Under the pieces are notes generated by a model. The model saw only the letters and a list, made by a program, of their open reading frames with translations, searched no databases and was not told the DNA's origin. Shown in pieces: positions 1 to 8,717 of a stretch of DNA of 45,142 nt. The stretch comes from CAZKHG01 sp964552655 (lineage in GTDB: Bacteria > Bacteroidota > Bacteroidia > Bacteroidales > Tenuifilaceae): assembly GCA_964552655.1 (NCBI GenBank), contig CAZKHG010000024.1:1-45142 (forward strand), in the 5' to 3' direction. Every line of letters starts with the position of its first letter. Positions within the stretch are counted from its first letter, which is position 1. The translations under genes were made by a program, and so were the position numbers.

Positions 1-2433
1 TGGGTATGGGAGGTCGATCAGGATGGGTTGTACACTTATTCCAACGCGGTGGTGGAGAAAATTCTCGGGTATAAGCCCGAGGAGCTGATTGGTAAAAAAT
101 ATTTCTACGACCTCTTTGAACAAGACGTTAGGCTTATTCTTAAAGATTCTGCTTTGAAAACTTTCAGGAAAAAAGTTGTTTTTAAGGATTTTGTGAATTT
201 CAACACCCATAAGAACGGGCAACGGGTAATTTTAAAAACCAGTGGGAGCCCAATAATCAACCGTGAAGGAAAGCTTATAGGGTATCGTGGTGCCGATATT
301 GATATCACAGAGCAAAAACAAATAGAAGCTGCCCTGAGGGAAAGTGAGGAGAAATACCGGAGCATATTTGAGAAAACCAAAACGGTGAAGTTCATTGTCG
401 ATCCGGAAACCAAGTACATAGTTGATGCAAATCCGGCCGCAATCCGCTATTATGGGTATTCCATAGAAGAACTCCGCAAAATGAGGGTTGACGATATCAA
501 CACCATGTCAATGGAGGAGATTGAGCAGGAGATGAAATTAGCGATTGAGGAAAAACGAAATTTTTTCATATTTAAACACAAAAAAGCGAATAAAGAGATA
601 TCCACCGTAGAGGTTTATACCACTCCCTTTAGTATATCCGGCAAAAGCTATTTGTACGTGCTGGTATTTGATATTTCAGCCCGAATAAAAGCCGAACAAG
701 CTTTATCTGAGAGCGAGGAAAAATATCGCTTGGCATTTTTGACAAGTCCAGATTCTGTCAACATCAACCAATTGGATGGACGATATGTTGATATCAATGA
801 GGGTTTTACCAAGTTAACTGGTTACCAGAAAGAAGAAGTTATAGGGAAACTTTCCTCTGAAATCGAGATATGGGCAATACCCGAGGATAGGGAAAAACTG
901 GTTAAAGGGCTAATGGAATTCGGGGTGGTTAGTAACCTTGAAACAAAATTCCGACTTAAAGATGGCTCTTTAAAAACAGGGCTAATGTCTGCCAGGGTTA
1001 TTAAAATTAATAATGTTCCTCATATTCTTTCAATAACCAGAGATATTACAGTAAGAAAAGAGCTGGAAGAGGCTTTAAAGGAAAGCGAAGAGCAGTACAG
1101 GATGCTTTTTGAACGGAGCAGCGATGCCATATTTATTGTTGATATGAAAACCGGCAGGTACCTCGATGCTAACAAATCCGCTGAAATGATGACGGGTTAT
1201 AAACTGAAAGAATTAAAGAAACTGAGAACGTTTGATCTAACTCCCAAAGGTGCTTATACCAGACGTAAAAAGATATTAAATCAGAATTCTCCTACGAAAT
1301 TTGGGGAGGTTAGTTTTATCAGATCCGATGGTAAAACCCGCACAGCCCTTCTTAGTGCAATCCCCTTGAATAGTGAAATTGCTTTCAGTATTGCACACGA
1401 TATCACCGAACGGAAACAGTATGAGGATGCGTTGCGCATACTTTCCAGGGCAATTGATCAGAGCCCGGTTTCAGTGGTAATTACCGATACCAAGGGCAAC
1501 ATTGAGTATGTAAACCCCAGGTTTACCAAAATCACTGGTTACAGCCTGGAGGAATCGCTGGGGAATAATCCCAGAATTCTTAAATCGGGGAAAACATCTG
1601 ATAATGAATACAAGAATATGTGGGATATTATTAGATCAGGAAAAGAGTGGAGTGGCGAATTCTGTAATGTAAAGAAAAACGGAGAGTTATACTGGGAGGC
1701 CGCAATCATCTCACCGGTTAAAAATGAAAAGGGGAAAATATCCCATTTTGTTGCTGTTAAAGAGGATATCACTGAGAAAAAGGAAACAGACCGGAAAATA
1801 CTATCATCAATAATAGATGCTGAAGAACGGGAACGGGGTCGTTTCTCGCGGGAGCTACACGATGGACTTGGCCCGCTCCTTTCCACCATCAAACTATATT
1901 TCCAATGGCTAGCGGAAACTGATGAGCCCGATAAACGGAAAATAATCATTGAAAAAGGCGATAAAAACCTGAACGATGCCATTGAAACCATCCGGGAAAT
2001 ATCGAATAACTTAAGTCCCCGAACACTTAACACTTTTGGGCTGGTTGCGGCCCTTCAAAACTTTGTGGAGAACCTGAACCAAACCCAAAAGCTGTTCATT
2101 GAATTTACAACTAATACTAATCAACGTTTTGAAAACAATATAGAAGTGGTTCTTTACCGTATTTCATCGGAACTCTTGAATAATACCATTAAATACGCCA
2201 ACGCATCAAGGGCAGAAATAAAGCTATTACATGACATTGAAAATAAAAAAATTGCCTTATTTTACTCAGATAATGGAAAGGGGGCTGATCCGAAAAGTTT
2301 ACGAACCCTGCAAAAAGGACTTGGCCTGGTAAATATTGAGCAACGGGTAAACACCCTGAATGGGACTTTAAAAATTAAAACCGAGGCTGGTAAGGGGTTC
2401 GAAGTAATGGTTGAAATTCCTATTAATAACTAA
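1..2433 (+). CDS. Multi-PAS sensor histidine kinase, HisKA_3 type (5' partial)
   Basis: The reading frame is open from base 1, and its first codons (WVWEVD) are already inside a PAS domain, so the true start lies upstream; the TTG at 28 is not a plausible start. About five PAS/PAC units follow, recognisable by repeated 'DITE' ends and 'SEEKYR' linkers. Next comes a HisKA_3 dimerisation domain with the motif ELHDGLG; its phospho-accepting His is encoded at 1858-1860. An HATPase_c domain closes the protein, with DNGKG and GLGL boxes. No membrane segment is visible in the part seen, so it may be a soluble sensor. HisKA_3 kinases pair with NarL/LuxR-type regulators, and one follows 27 bp downstream, so the two are probably co-transcribed partners. 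The ligand is unknown. Confidence 0.9.
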   Translation, partial: WVWEVDQDGLYTYSNAVVEKILGYKPEELIGKKYFYDLFEQDVRLILKDSALKTFRKKVVFKDFVNFNTHKNGQRVILKTSGSPIINREGKLIGYRGADIDITEQKQIEAALRESEEKYRSIFEKTKTVKFIVDPETKYIVDANPAAIRYYGYSIEELRKMRVDDINTMSMEEIEQEMKLAIEEKRNFFIFKHKKANKEISTVEVYTTPFSISGKSYLYVLVFDISARIKAEQALSESEEKYRLAFLTSPDSVNINQLDGRYVDINEGFTKLTGYQKEEVIGKLSSEIEIWAIPEDREKLVKGLMEFGVVSNLETKFRLKDGSLKTGLMSARVIKINNVPHILSITRDITVRKELEEALKESEEQYRMLFERSSDAIFIVDMKTGRYLDANKSAEMMTGYKLKELKKLRTFDLTPKGAYTRRKKILNQNSPTKFGEVSFIRSDGKTRTALLSAIPLNSEIAFSIAHDITERKQYEDALRILSRAIDQSPVSVVITDTKGNIEYVNPRFTKITGYSLEESLGNNPRILKSGKTSDNEYKNMWDIIRSGKEWSGEFCNVKKNGELYWEAAIISPVKNEKGKISHFVAVKEDITEKKETDRKILSSIIDAEERERGRFSRELHDGLGPLLSTIKLYFQWLAETDEPDKRKIIIEKGDKNLNDAIETIREISNNLSPRTLNTFGLVAALQNFVENLNQTQKLFIEFTTNTNQRFENNIEVVLYRISSELLNNTIKYANASRAEIKLLHDIENKKIALFYSDNGKGADPKSLRTLQKGLGLVNIEQRVNTLNGTLKIKTEAGKGFEVMVEIPINN

Positions 2434-2460
2434 ACAATATATTGCTGAATTTAAAGGGAT

Positions 2461-3120
2461 ATGACTACAAAACCATTTAAAATTGTGCTTGCCGATGATC
2501 ATGCCATTTTCAGGGAAAGCTTGAAAGTACTCATTGAACAGGAGAAAATCGGGATGGTAATTGCCGAAGCCGAAAATGGACAGAAGTTACTGGAAATCAT
2601 GGATCAACAACGCCCTGATGTTGTAGTGATGGACATAGATATGCCTAGAATGAATGGGCTGGAGGCCACAGAACGGATCATTGCAAAATACCCGGATCAG
2701 AATATCCTTATCCTTTCTATGTATGGTGATCAGCACCACTATAATCAACTGATCAATGCCGGAGTAAAGGGCTTTGTACTTAAAACATCGGGGAAAAAGG
2801 AGCTTGAGAAAGCAATTAAAACGGTTGCCGAAGGCGAAAGCCATTTTTCCAATGAGCTGCTCAGAAAGATTATAGTTGATATTGGCAACCCAAAAACCAA
2901 AGAGGATTGCAGGAATACCAGCTTTCAGCTAACTGAACGTGAACTCGAAATTCTCAAACTTTTTTGTAATGGCTTAACAGTAAGTGAAATAGCCAATAAA
3001 CTATTCCTTAGTGTTAAAACTATTGAGGCCTACCGGTCCAAACTCCTATCCAAAACCGGCGAAAAAAATACCATTAACCTTATCCTATTTGCCATTAAAA
3101 ATAAAATTGTTTGCGTTTAG
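2461..3120 (+). CDS. NarL/FixJ-family response regulator
   Basis: This 219-residue regulator has an N-terminal receiver (about 5-122) and a C-terminal LuxR-type helix-turn-helix (about 155-215). The receiver shows the acidic pair D12/D13, the phospho-acceptor D58 in VVMDIDMP, and the conserved Lys in 'FVLKTS'. The HTH carries LTERELEILKLF and the recognition-helix motif SVKTIEAYRSKL. It lies 27 bp after the HisKA_3 kinase on the same strand and is very probably its cognate transcription factor. Target genes cannot be deduced; the ORFs downstream on this strand are 1.7 kb away. Confidence 0.93.
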   Translation: MTTKPFKIVLADDHAIFRESLKVLIEQEKIGMVIAEAENGQKLLEIMDQQRPDVVVMDIDMPRMNGLEATERIIAKYPDQNILILSMYGDQHHYNQLINAGVKGFVLKTSGKKELEKAIKTVAEGESHFSNELLRKIIVDIGNPKTKEDCRNTSFQLTERELEILKLFCNGLTVSEIANKLFLSVKTIEAYRSKLLSKTGEKNTINLILFAIKNKIVCV

Positions 3121-3434
3121 CTGCTGCAAAGGAAATCCTATTATTTTTTATTAATAACAAAACATTACTGAACGACTAATATTTTAATTATACCAAAACC
3201 TTTACCCGGTCAATCCCCTACGGGGAAATCGACACAGGATAATCTGCTTAATTTACAATACTTTATCGCTTACAGCGAAAAACAGCGTAGCTGTTAAAGT
3301 GTTGTAAAATAGTAGAATATATTATGAAATAAATTCCTCGTATAGCCTGTCTACCGGTTGGGGGGTTTAAGGCATTTTTTCGGACAGTAATGATAAAAAA
3401 TGCATCATTCCGGTTTGAAAATAACTCTTAAGGG
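3121..3434. other. Intergenic region with folded element
   Basis: About 310 bp between two convergent genes. No coding potential was seen. It contains the hairpin CCCCTACGGGG at 3215-3225 and a branched stem-loop at 3252-3308 (separate entry); the remainder is AT-rich with no further feature recognised. Confidence 0.6.
3252..3308. repeat. Branched inverted-repeat element (three-way junction)
   Basis: Bases 3252-3265 pair with 3295-3308 in a 14-bp stem with one G-T wobble. Inside it lie two short perfect hairpins: TCGCT/AGCGA around loop TAC (3266-3278) and CAGC/GCTG around loop GTA (3283-3293). A third hairpin, CCCC/GGGG also around loop TAC, sits just upstream at 3215-3225. No run of T follows, so it is not a standard terminator. 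It could be a REP/MITE-like dispersed element or a structured RNA. No second copy was seen in this window. Confidence 0.5.
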
Positions 3435-3818
3435 TTACTCCTGGTAAATCTGAATCAGGTTACCGCAGGTATCATCAAACATGGCAATAGTCGTAGTACC
3501 CGATATGGTTGGTTCCTGTATGAATTTAACCCCTAATTTTTTAAGCCATTCGAATTCCCGCTGAACATCTTTAACAGCAAAAGCGGCTATAGGGATTCCG
3601 GCTTTAAATAACTCCTTTTGATAAGCCCTGGCGGGGGGAAAAACTGTTGGTTCAAGAAGAATTTCAATGTCATCCGGTTTTTCCGGCGAGGTAACCGTTA
3701 ACCAACGGTTGTCCCCATAAGGTATATCAGATTTCTTAATAAAACCGAGTATTTCAGTGTAAAACCTCAGAGCTTTAACCTGATCATCAACTATAATGCT
3801 GGTAAGTTTTATCCGCAT
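3435..3818 (-). CDS. VOC (glyoxalase/bleomycin-resistance fold) family protein
   Basis: The 127-residue protein has the length and layout of a single vicinal-oxygen-chelate module pair: an N-terminal 'VDDQVKALRFYTEILGF' helix, a central 'DIEILLEP' strand, a second half with 'FEWLKKLGVKF' and a final 'TCGNLIQIYQ' strand. These proteins bind a metal and act in glyoxalase-like, dioxygenase or drug-binding roles; the sequence does not say which. The gene begins 10 bp after the upstream membrane-protein gene ends on the same strand, so the two probably form a small operon. Confidence 0.85.
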   Translation of the reverse strand: MRIKLTSIIVDDQVKALRFYTEILGFIKKSDIPYGDNRWLTVTSPEKPDDIEILLEPTVFPPARAYQKELFKAGIPIAAFAVKDVQREFEWLKKLGVKFIQEPTISGTTTIAMFDDTCGNLIQIYQE

Positions 3819-3828
3819 TTCAACAATG

Positions 3829-4575
3829 TTAAAGTTTACTTAACTTAAATAGTTTAACCGTTGCCAATATCATCCAAAGCATTAGCAGAAGACCACCTGG
3901 CATAGCAAATGCAGTTGCCATGCTCTTTACCTGTGGAGTAAAGGTAACTAAAACAAGGTAGATTACCATCAAAAAACTACCTGTAATTCCAGCATAAGAG
4001 GTGACCCTGCTAAAGATTTTCCCCTTAAGCATAACATAGGAGATAATAAGACCGGCAATATTTGGTAAAATAAAACCCGGAAAAACATTTAAACTACCAT
4101 GTGAACCGTTATTAAGCAGAAGTTCACCTGCAGCAGCATATAGTGCTTTATGGGATTCATCTGTGGTGGCAAAGTACTTATTGCTCATATCAAGCATTGC
4201 CAGCGCTGAATTATTTGCTACAAAAAGAGTTGTTCCCAGCAAAAAGATTATTAGCGCAAGCAAGGCAAAGGGTAAATTTACATTTCGGTGTACAGCAAAC
4301 AGGGCAATGTAAAATGGGATGAGCAATACCTGGTTGATCAAATTCAGCAAATCAAGGCTGTAAAGTCCTATCCAAAGGTTAGTGTTCAACTCGTTGAATT
4401 TTTCAATAGCTGTTCCTGGCAGCTCCGTTAAATTCCCTCCCTGAATGTTTCCAAGCACAACATCAATTACAATCCCTATTAAAACCATAGTGGTAAAGAC
4501 TGCTCCTGTTAAATAAACCTTTCTCCAGCTGCTCTCCTGATTAATTTCAAAATTCACTTTATCTGGCTGACTCAT
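3829..4575 (-). CDS. Hypothetical multi-pass membrane protein (DUF4386-like)
   Basis: A 248-residue protein with about six hydrophobic segments, roughly at residues 20-42, 70-92, 95-118, 162-182, 190-212 and 218-240. The loop between segments three and four carries an NNSALAMLDMS stretch, and the last pair is joined by 'TFTPQVKSMATAFAMPGG'. The pattern recalls the DUF4386 family of uncharacterised membrane proteins, but I am not certain of the assignment. It is followed at 10 bp by the VOC gene. Function unknown. A long AT-rich region upstream separates it from the divergent orphan receiver gene. Confidence 0.75.
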   Translation of the reverse strand: MSQPDKVNFEINQESSWRKVYLTGAVFTTMVLIGIVIDVVLGNIQGGNLTELPGTAIEKFNELNTNLWIGLYSLDLLNLINQVLLIPFYIALFAVHRNVNLPFALLALIIFLLGTTLFVANNSALAMLDMSNKYFATTDESHKALYAAAGELLLNNGSHGSLNVFPGFILPNIAGLIISYVMLKGKIFSRVTSYAGITGSFLMVIYLVLVTFTPQVKSMATAFAMPGGLLLMLWMILATVKLFKLSKL

Positions 4576-4718
4576 AAATTTTTGATAAAATTTTTAAAAT
4601 TTAATTGATTATAAAAATTAATAGTAATGTTAAACAATTTATCCTAAATGGGAAGTTGATATTTTTCAGCATATAGATTTGATCTTTATTAATCCCAATA
4701 AAAAAATCTTATTCCATT

Positions 4719-4814
4719 GGGGTTTACCTCATAAATCCTTATAGATAATTAATATCAGGTGTAAACCCTTATTGTGTAATTAGTGTAAACCCTACCATAT
4801 TTTCAGGGTTTAAC
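4719..4814. promoter_or_regulatory. Cluster of GTGTAAACCCT-like boxes, candidate operator
   Basis: GTGTAAACCCT occurs exactly at 4759-4769 and again at 4783-4793, start-to-start distance 24 bp. Related copies in the opposite orientation occur at 4719-4728 (GGGGTTTACC) and 4805-4814 (AGGGTTTAAC). The cluster lies 50-145 bp upstream of the putative promoter of the orphan receiver gene. The arrangement of two direct and two inverted boxes suggests cooperative regulator binding; the regulator is unknown. Confidence 0.4.
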
Positions 4815-4862
4815 CTATCGTAAAAGCGAGTTTACTCTCTGGAAATCAACCTTATTAAACGA

Positions 4863-4870
4863 TACTTTTG
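4863..4870 (+). promoter_or_regulatory. Putative -7 element TACTTTTG
   Basis: Matches the Bacteroidota consensus TAnnTTTG and ends 23 bp before the ATG of the orphan receiver gene. No clear -33 TTTG is visible at the expected distance, so activation by a factor bound upstream is plausible. Confidence 0.45.
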
Positions 4871-4893
4871 TAAAGTGTATAACTAATTTAACC

Positions 4894-5295
4894 ATGAAAA
4901 TAATAATTGTGGATGACAATAATGAATTTCGTTCAACGCTGAAATTTTTTATTGAGCAAAAGCTAAACCACTCAGTGATTGCAGAATTTTCAAACGGGGA
5001 GGATTTTTTGAATGTTGACCTGAAAATTCTCCGAGAAGCCGATATTATCCTGATGGATATTGTTATGAACAAGGTAAGCGGGATTGAAGCCTGTAAAAAT
5101 ATCACCTGGAAGAACTACAACCTGAAAATAATAGCAGTGACAATGCATATTGAAAAGGTATTCCTGGAGCAGATCATTGAAGCGGGGTTTAAAGGGTGTG
5201 TGTTTAAAACTAACATTTTCAATACCCTGGAAAAAGCTTTACAAGAGGTTAATTCAGGGAAGCTGTTCATCAACGAGAAGCTGCTGTTCTTTTAA
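4894..5295 (+). CDS. Stand-alone receiver-domain response regulator
   Basis: The 133 residues are a single CheY-like receiver: acidic pair D7/D8, phospho-acceptor D55 in ILMDIVMN, the Thr/Ser switch position in 'AVTMH' and the Lys of 'CVFKTN'. The sequence resembles the receiver of NarL-type regulators rather than chemotaxis CheY, but there is no DNA-binding domain and the frame simply ends after the receiver. It is followed 117 bp later by an MCP gene and preceded by a motif-rich control region. It may act as a phosphate sink, an adaptor to a kinase elsewhere, or in chemotaxis output; none of these can be chosen from sequence. Confidence 0.85.
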   Translation: MKIIIVDDNNEFRSTLKFFIEQKLNHSVIAEFSNGEDFLNVDLKILREADIILMDIVMNKVSGIEACKNITWKNYNLKIIAVTMHIEKVFLEQIIEAGFKGCVFKTNIFNTLEKALQEVNSGKLFINEKLLFF

Positions 5296-5412
5296 AAGAA
5301 AATTTTGAATTGACAGAATAAAATAAGGATTTGTGGCAAATATGTATTTACACAAAAACTTTAATAAATTTTTAAATGTAACTTTTTAATACTAATCTTT
5401 AAAAGTAATAAA

Positions 5413-7119
5413 ATGAAACTGAAAGATTTGAAAATTAGCCAAAAACTATGGATTTCATACAGTGTTTTGATATTGATAATTCTGGTTATTGGAGTTGTTT
5501 CTTATTTAAGAATGGCCTCACTAACAGATTACTTAACAAATATAAAAAACAATAGGTTGCCAGATCTCAATGAGTTTGCTATAATGAACACTGAAAGAAT
5601 GATTATCAGATCTCAGACACTGGAAGTATTTCAATTTATCAATACACAAAATGCACAGAATGAATATATTAGAATTTTAGATGAAAGAGAGAAAGCATGG
5701 AGAGCAATTGAAACAATTTGGACCAACCTCTTAGAAAGAAAACGAGAAACTGAGACAGGTCGGCTGTTAATTGAACAGCTTAAAGTTGAGTATCAAGATT
5801 GGAGAAAAATATACGTAGAAATAGATGCTGTAATAAAAGAATTATCGAAAACTGATGACTCAAAAATCAAAAATGAATTGTATTCAAAATATACTGATCT
5901 TTATACTAAAATGGTGCCTATATCAAATAAGATGGGAGCAACTTTTATTAAAGCACTTGAACATAATAGGGATAATACATTTACTTTAATTGATGATAAA
6001 ACAAAAGCAGCAATTAATACAAGCTATAAGATGGCATTTATTATGATTCTATTACTTCTTATTGCAGTTTTTATTGTTAATAGTATAAAGAATACAATAA
6101 CTAAACCTCTGTTTAAAAATGTCAGCTTAGTAGAAGAGATTGCTAATGGTAATTTGATAGTTGCATTTGATATCTCCCAAAAAGACGAGGTGGGAATTCT
6201 GGCCAATGCGCTAAAGAATATGGTGGAAAAGCTGAAGGAGATAATCGGCAATGTGGTCACCGGTGCCGATAATATTGCCCTAGCCAGCCAGCAGATGAGC
6301 AGCACCTCCCAGGAGCTGTCACAGGGGGCAAATGAGCAGGCATCTTCCGTGGAGGAGGTTTCCTCCACCATGGAGCAGATGACCTCCAACATCGAGCAGA
6401 ACAGCCTGAACTCAACCCAAACCGAGAAGATATCCACCATGGCCCTGGAAGGGATGAAAGTGGTTGCCGACCGTGCCGAGCAGGCAGTTGGGGCTAACCG
6501 CGTGATTGCCGATAAAATAAAGATCATCAACGATATCGCATTTCAAACGAATATCCTGGCGCTGAATGCCGCCGTGGAAGCCGCCCGTGCCGGGGAGCAC
6601 GGTAAAGGGTTTGCAGTGGTGGCTGCCGAAGTTCGTAAGCTCGCCGAACGTAGCAAGGTGGCCGCCGACGAAATTGTTACGCTATCATCAAAGAGCCTGG
6701 GTCTTTCCGAGGAAACCGGGAAAAAGATGGTGGACCTGATGCCCGAAATTGAGAAAACCACCAGGATGGTTCAGGAGATTGCCGCTGCCAGTGCCGAGCA
6801 GGCCAATGGGGCAACCCAGGTTAATAGCGCGGTTCAACAGCTCAACACTGTAACCCAGCAGAATGCCGCTGCAAGCGAGGAGCTGTCAACCGGTGCAGAA
6901 GAGCTGGCTAGCCAGGCCGAACAGCTCAAAGACCTTATCTCATTTTTCAAAGTAGAAAACGTAGGCATTAAGCATACATCAACCAGAAAAACTGAAAAGG
7001 TGGGCAAACATGTTGAAACCCATACCAGACAAACCCCGGTAAAACCAGCTGCTAAAAAAACAACCGGGTTTGATTTTCAACTGAAAGATCAGGACGATAA
7101 AAACTATGAGAATTACTAG
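5413..7119 (+). CDS. Methyl-accepting chemotaxis protein (MCP 1)
   Basis: A 568-residue transmembrane chemoreceptor. TM1 is at about 12-32, a helical periplasmic domain of 4HB_MCP type at about 33-200 and TM2 at about 203-223. HAMP follows (about 224-276), then the cytoplasmic signalling domain with the conserved hairpin tip 'AFQTNILALNAAVEAARAGE'. After a flexible Lys/Thr/Pro-rich linker the protein ends in NYENY, which fits the CheR/CheB-tethering pattern x-aromatic-x-x-aromatic. The DNA for the sensor half is visibly more AT-rich than the signalling half. From 6283 to 7070 the gene is identical to MCP 2. The ligand is unknown. No cheA, cheW or cheR lies in this window. Confidence 0.93.
   Translation: MKLKDLKISQKLWISYSVLILIILVIGVVSYLRMASLTDYLTNIKNNRLPDLNEFAIMNTERMIIRSQTLEVFQFINTQNAQNEYIRILDEREKAWRAIETIWTNLLERKRETETGRLLIEQLKVEYQDWRKIYVEIDAVIKELSKTDDSKIKNELYSKYTDLYTKMVPISNKMGATFIKALEHNRDNTFTLIDDKTKAAINTSYKMAFIMILLLLIAVFIVNSIKNTITKPLFKNVSLVEEIANGNLIVAFDISQKDEVGILANALKNMVEKLKEIIGNVVTGADNIALASQQMSSTSQELSQGANEQASSVEEVSSTMEQMTSNIEQNSLNSTQTEKISTMALEGMKVVADRAEQAVGANRVIADKIKIINDIAFQTNILALNAAVEAARAGEHGKGFAVVAAEVRKLAERSKVAADEIVTLSSKSLGLSEETGKKMVDLMPEIEKTTRMVQEIAAASAEQANGATQVNSAVQQLNTVTQQNAAASEELSTGAEELASQAEQLKDLISFFKVENVGIKHTSTRKTEKVGKHVETHTRQTPVKPAAKKTTGFDFQLKDQDDKNYENY
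6283..7070 (+). repeat. 788-bp exact direct repeat, copy 1 (in MCP 1)
   Basis: Line-by-line comparison shows no difference from 9528-10315 (offset 3245 bp). The tract covers the signalling domain and linker. Differences resume upstream at 6281-6282 and downstream at 7071. There are no terminal inverted repeats or transposase, so homologous gene conversion is the likeliest origin. Confidence 0.95.
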
Positions 7120-7470
7120 GTGTTGTTGCAAAAAATGCCTTAAATGATATATTTTAATTTTGTATAAAAACTTTAGGATTGGCTTTAAAATCTGGTGAAA
7201 AGTTAAGCTACCAAACAGAATTAAATTAATTTAATATAGCCTGAATTGACCTGTACAATTAAAACAACTAGTGATATGAATTCTATCAATAATTTAGTTT
7301 CAGTTAAAAGCGGACAGGTTCAGCAACTCTACTCATCAAATTACTCTTTCCTTAGGTGGAGTATCATAAAAAAGAATACTGGTTAATAAATAAAACTATT
7401 CAGAGAAACTCTTTATCACCGAAAAGTGGCTGTTCTTTTAGCATTTACAATTTCAACAAATAATAAAACA
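7120..7470. other. Intergenic region before the porin gene
   Basis: About 350 bp. A TAATTTTG at 7155-7162 fits the -7 consensus but lies over 300 bp from the porin start and has no well-spaced -33 box. A 36-codon ORF starts at 7276 (ends 7386) but shows no recognisable feature. Nothing else was seen. Confidence 0.45.
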
Positions 7471-8673
7471 ATGAAAGCATTCACATTTATAGACAAGACA
7501 AAAAGCCTGAGTTGGGTCATTGTTTTATTAGTATTCATTTACTGTCCAACCGGTTCATTAAACGCCCAGGGAAAGGGTAAATTTTACGATGCCTTTGAGT
7601 TTGGCACATCGGTAACAGGGGATTTTGTGGTTAACATGAAAGGCGGACTGGAAACCGGGAACACATATATCGGGATGGAATCGCTAACCCTGGAGTTTGA
7701 TACCGAAAAGGGGAACCTCTGGAAAAACGGCACATTTTTCCTGCACGGGTTGAATGCTCATGGCAAAGGCCCCAGCTCTTTTTTAACCGGCGACCACCAG
7801 GTGCTTTCCAACATCGAAGCCGGCGATTACACTGGTCTTTACGAATTCTGGTACAGCCATACATTCAACAAGTTTTCAGTGCTTATCGGGCAACACGATC
7901 TTAACTCCGAATTTGTGGGAACCAAATATGGAGGTACATTTATTAACAGCTCTTTTGGTGTAGCACCAAGCATTTCATTGAATGTACCTGTATCTATCTA
8001 CCCGGTTGCAGCTCCATGTATTCTGGTTAAATACCAGAGCGAAGGAGCATTGGATTTTAAGGTGGCGGTTTATGACGGCGATCCAGGAAATTTCGAAACC
8101 AACCGGTTTAACCTGAAGTGGAGCATTAGCCCCGGTCAGGGCTTTCTTTCCATTGGTGAACTACAATTTAATAACATAAAAAATGATAAGCTCACAGGTA
8201 CCTACAAATTAGGTTCTTACTTTCATACCGGGCGCTTCACCAGTTACATAGATACATTAAATTCCCAAAAAGGGAATTACGGGTTATATTTTATAGCCGA
8301 TCAGGCTCTTTTTGCAAGAAGTCTTAATGCTGCCAGGGGGTTATGCTATTTCTTCCAGGCAGGATTTGCCCCACCCAGGTATAACATGGTTCAATACTAC
8401 CTTGGCGGGGGTTTTAGGTACCATGGAATACTCCCAAACAGGTTTTACGATGAGCTGGGAATTGCCTTTGCCCATATCCGACTGAGCGATGATTATGTCA
8501 ATATTTACCAAAAAGATTTGTCCTTTGAAACTACCCTGGAAATGACCTACAAATTTCAGTTTGGGGCAAAATACTCCATTCAACCCAGTATGCAATACAT
8601 TATAAATCCGGGAACAAACGAACATCTAGATAATTGCATAGTAGGTATAATGCGATTTACACTTGAATACTAG
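7471..8673 (+). CDS. OprB-like outer-membrane porin
   Basis: I take the ATG at 7471 rather than the in-frame GTG at 7426, because it gives a standard signal peptide: MKAFTFIDK, a hydrophobic core, then a signal-peptidase-I site after 'GSLNA'. The mature protein (about 370 residues) is rich in alternating hydrophobic/aromatic strands, begins with 'FEFGTSVTGDFVVNMKGG' and ends in the aromatic strand 'IMRFTLEY', as outer-membrane beta-barrels do. The layout ('YEFWYSHTF', 'LIGQHDLNSEFVGT') matches carbohydrate-selective porins of the OprB family. It sits between two MCP genes; MCP 2 begins 44 bp after its stop, so porin and MCP 2 are probably co-transcribed. This hints that the substrate is also a chemotactic cue. 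Confidence 0.75.
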   Translation: MKAFTFIDKTKSLSWVIVLLVFIYCPTGSLNAQGKGKFYDAFEFGTSVTGDFVVNMKGGLETGNTYIGMESLTLEFDTEKGNLWKNGTFFLHGLNAHGKGPSSFLTGDHQVLSNIEAGDYTGLYEFWYSHTFNKFSVLIGQHDLNSEFVGTKYGGTFINSSFGVAPSISLNVPVSIYPVAAPCILVKYQSEGALDFKVAVYDGDPGNFETNRFNLKWSISPGQGFLSIGELQFNNIKNDKLTGTYKLGSYFHTGRFTSYIDTLNSQKGNYGLYFIADQALFARSLNAARGLCYFFQAGFAPPRYNMVQYYLGGGFRYHGILPNRFYDELGIAFAHIRLSDDYVNIYQKDLSFETTLEMTYKFQFGAKYSIQPSMQYIINPGTNEHLDNCIVGIMRFTLEY

Positions 8674-8717
8674 AAACACAAAATTTCATAATATTAAATT
8701 AATAAACTTAACACACC

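Larger units (their letters stand above)
4576..4893. other. Divergent intergenic region with repeated motif
   Basis: About 320 bp between the leftward membrane-protein gene and the rightward orphan receiver gene. It is AT-rich and contains a cluster of GTAAACCC-type motifs (4719-4814) and a Bacteroidota-type -7 element (4863-4870), both listed separately. No coding potential was seen. Confidence 0.6.

Noticed and set aside
28..30. TTG at 28 as start of the first kinase
   Set aside because: The frame is open to base 1 and encodes PAS-domain residues upstream of this codon.
6024..6761. Antisense ORFs within MCP 1 that recur identically within MCP 2 (9458-10006)
   Set aside because: They are identical only because the underlying DNA is the repeated signalling domain; no family resemblance and no start context.
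7155..7162. TAATTTTG as promoter of the porin gene
   Set aside because: More than 300 bp from the start and no -33 box at 19-21 bp; kept only as a remark in the intergenic entry.
7276..7386. 36-codon ORF upstream of the porin gene
   Set aside because: No recognisable domain, signal or promoter spacing; plausible by chance in a 350-bp gap.
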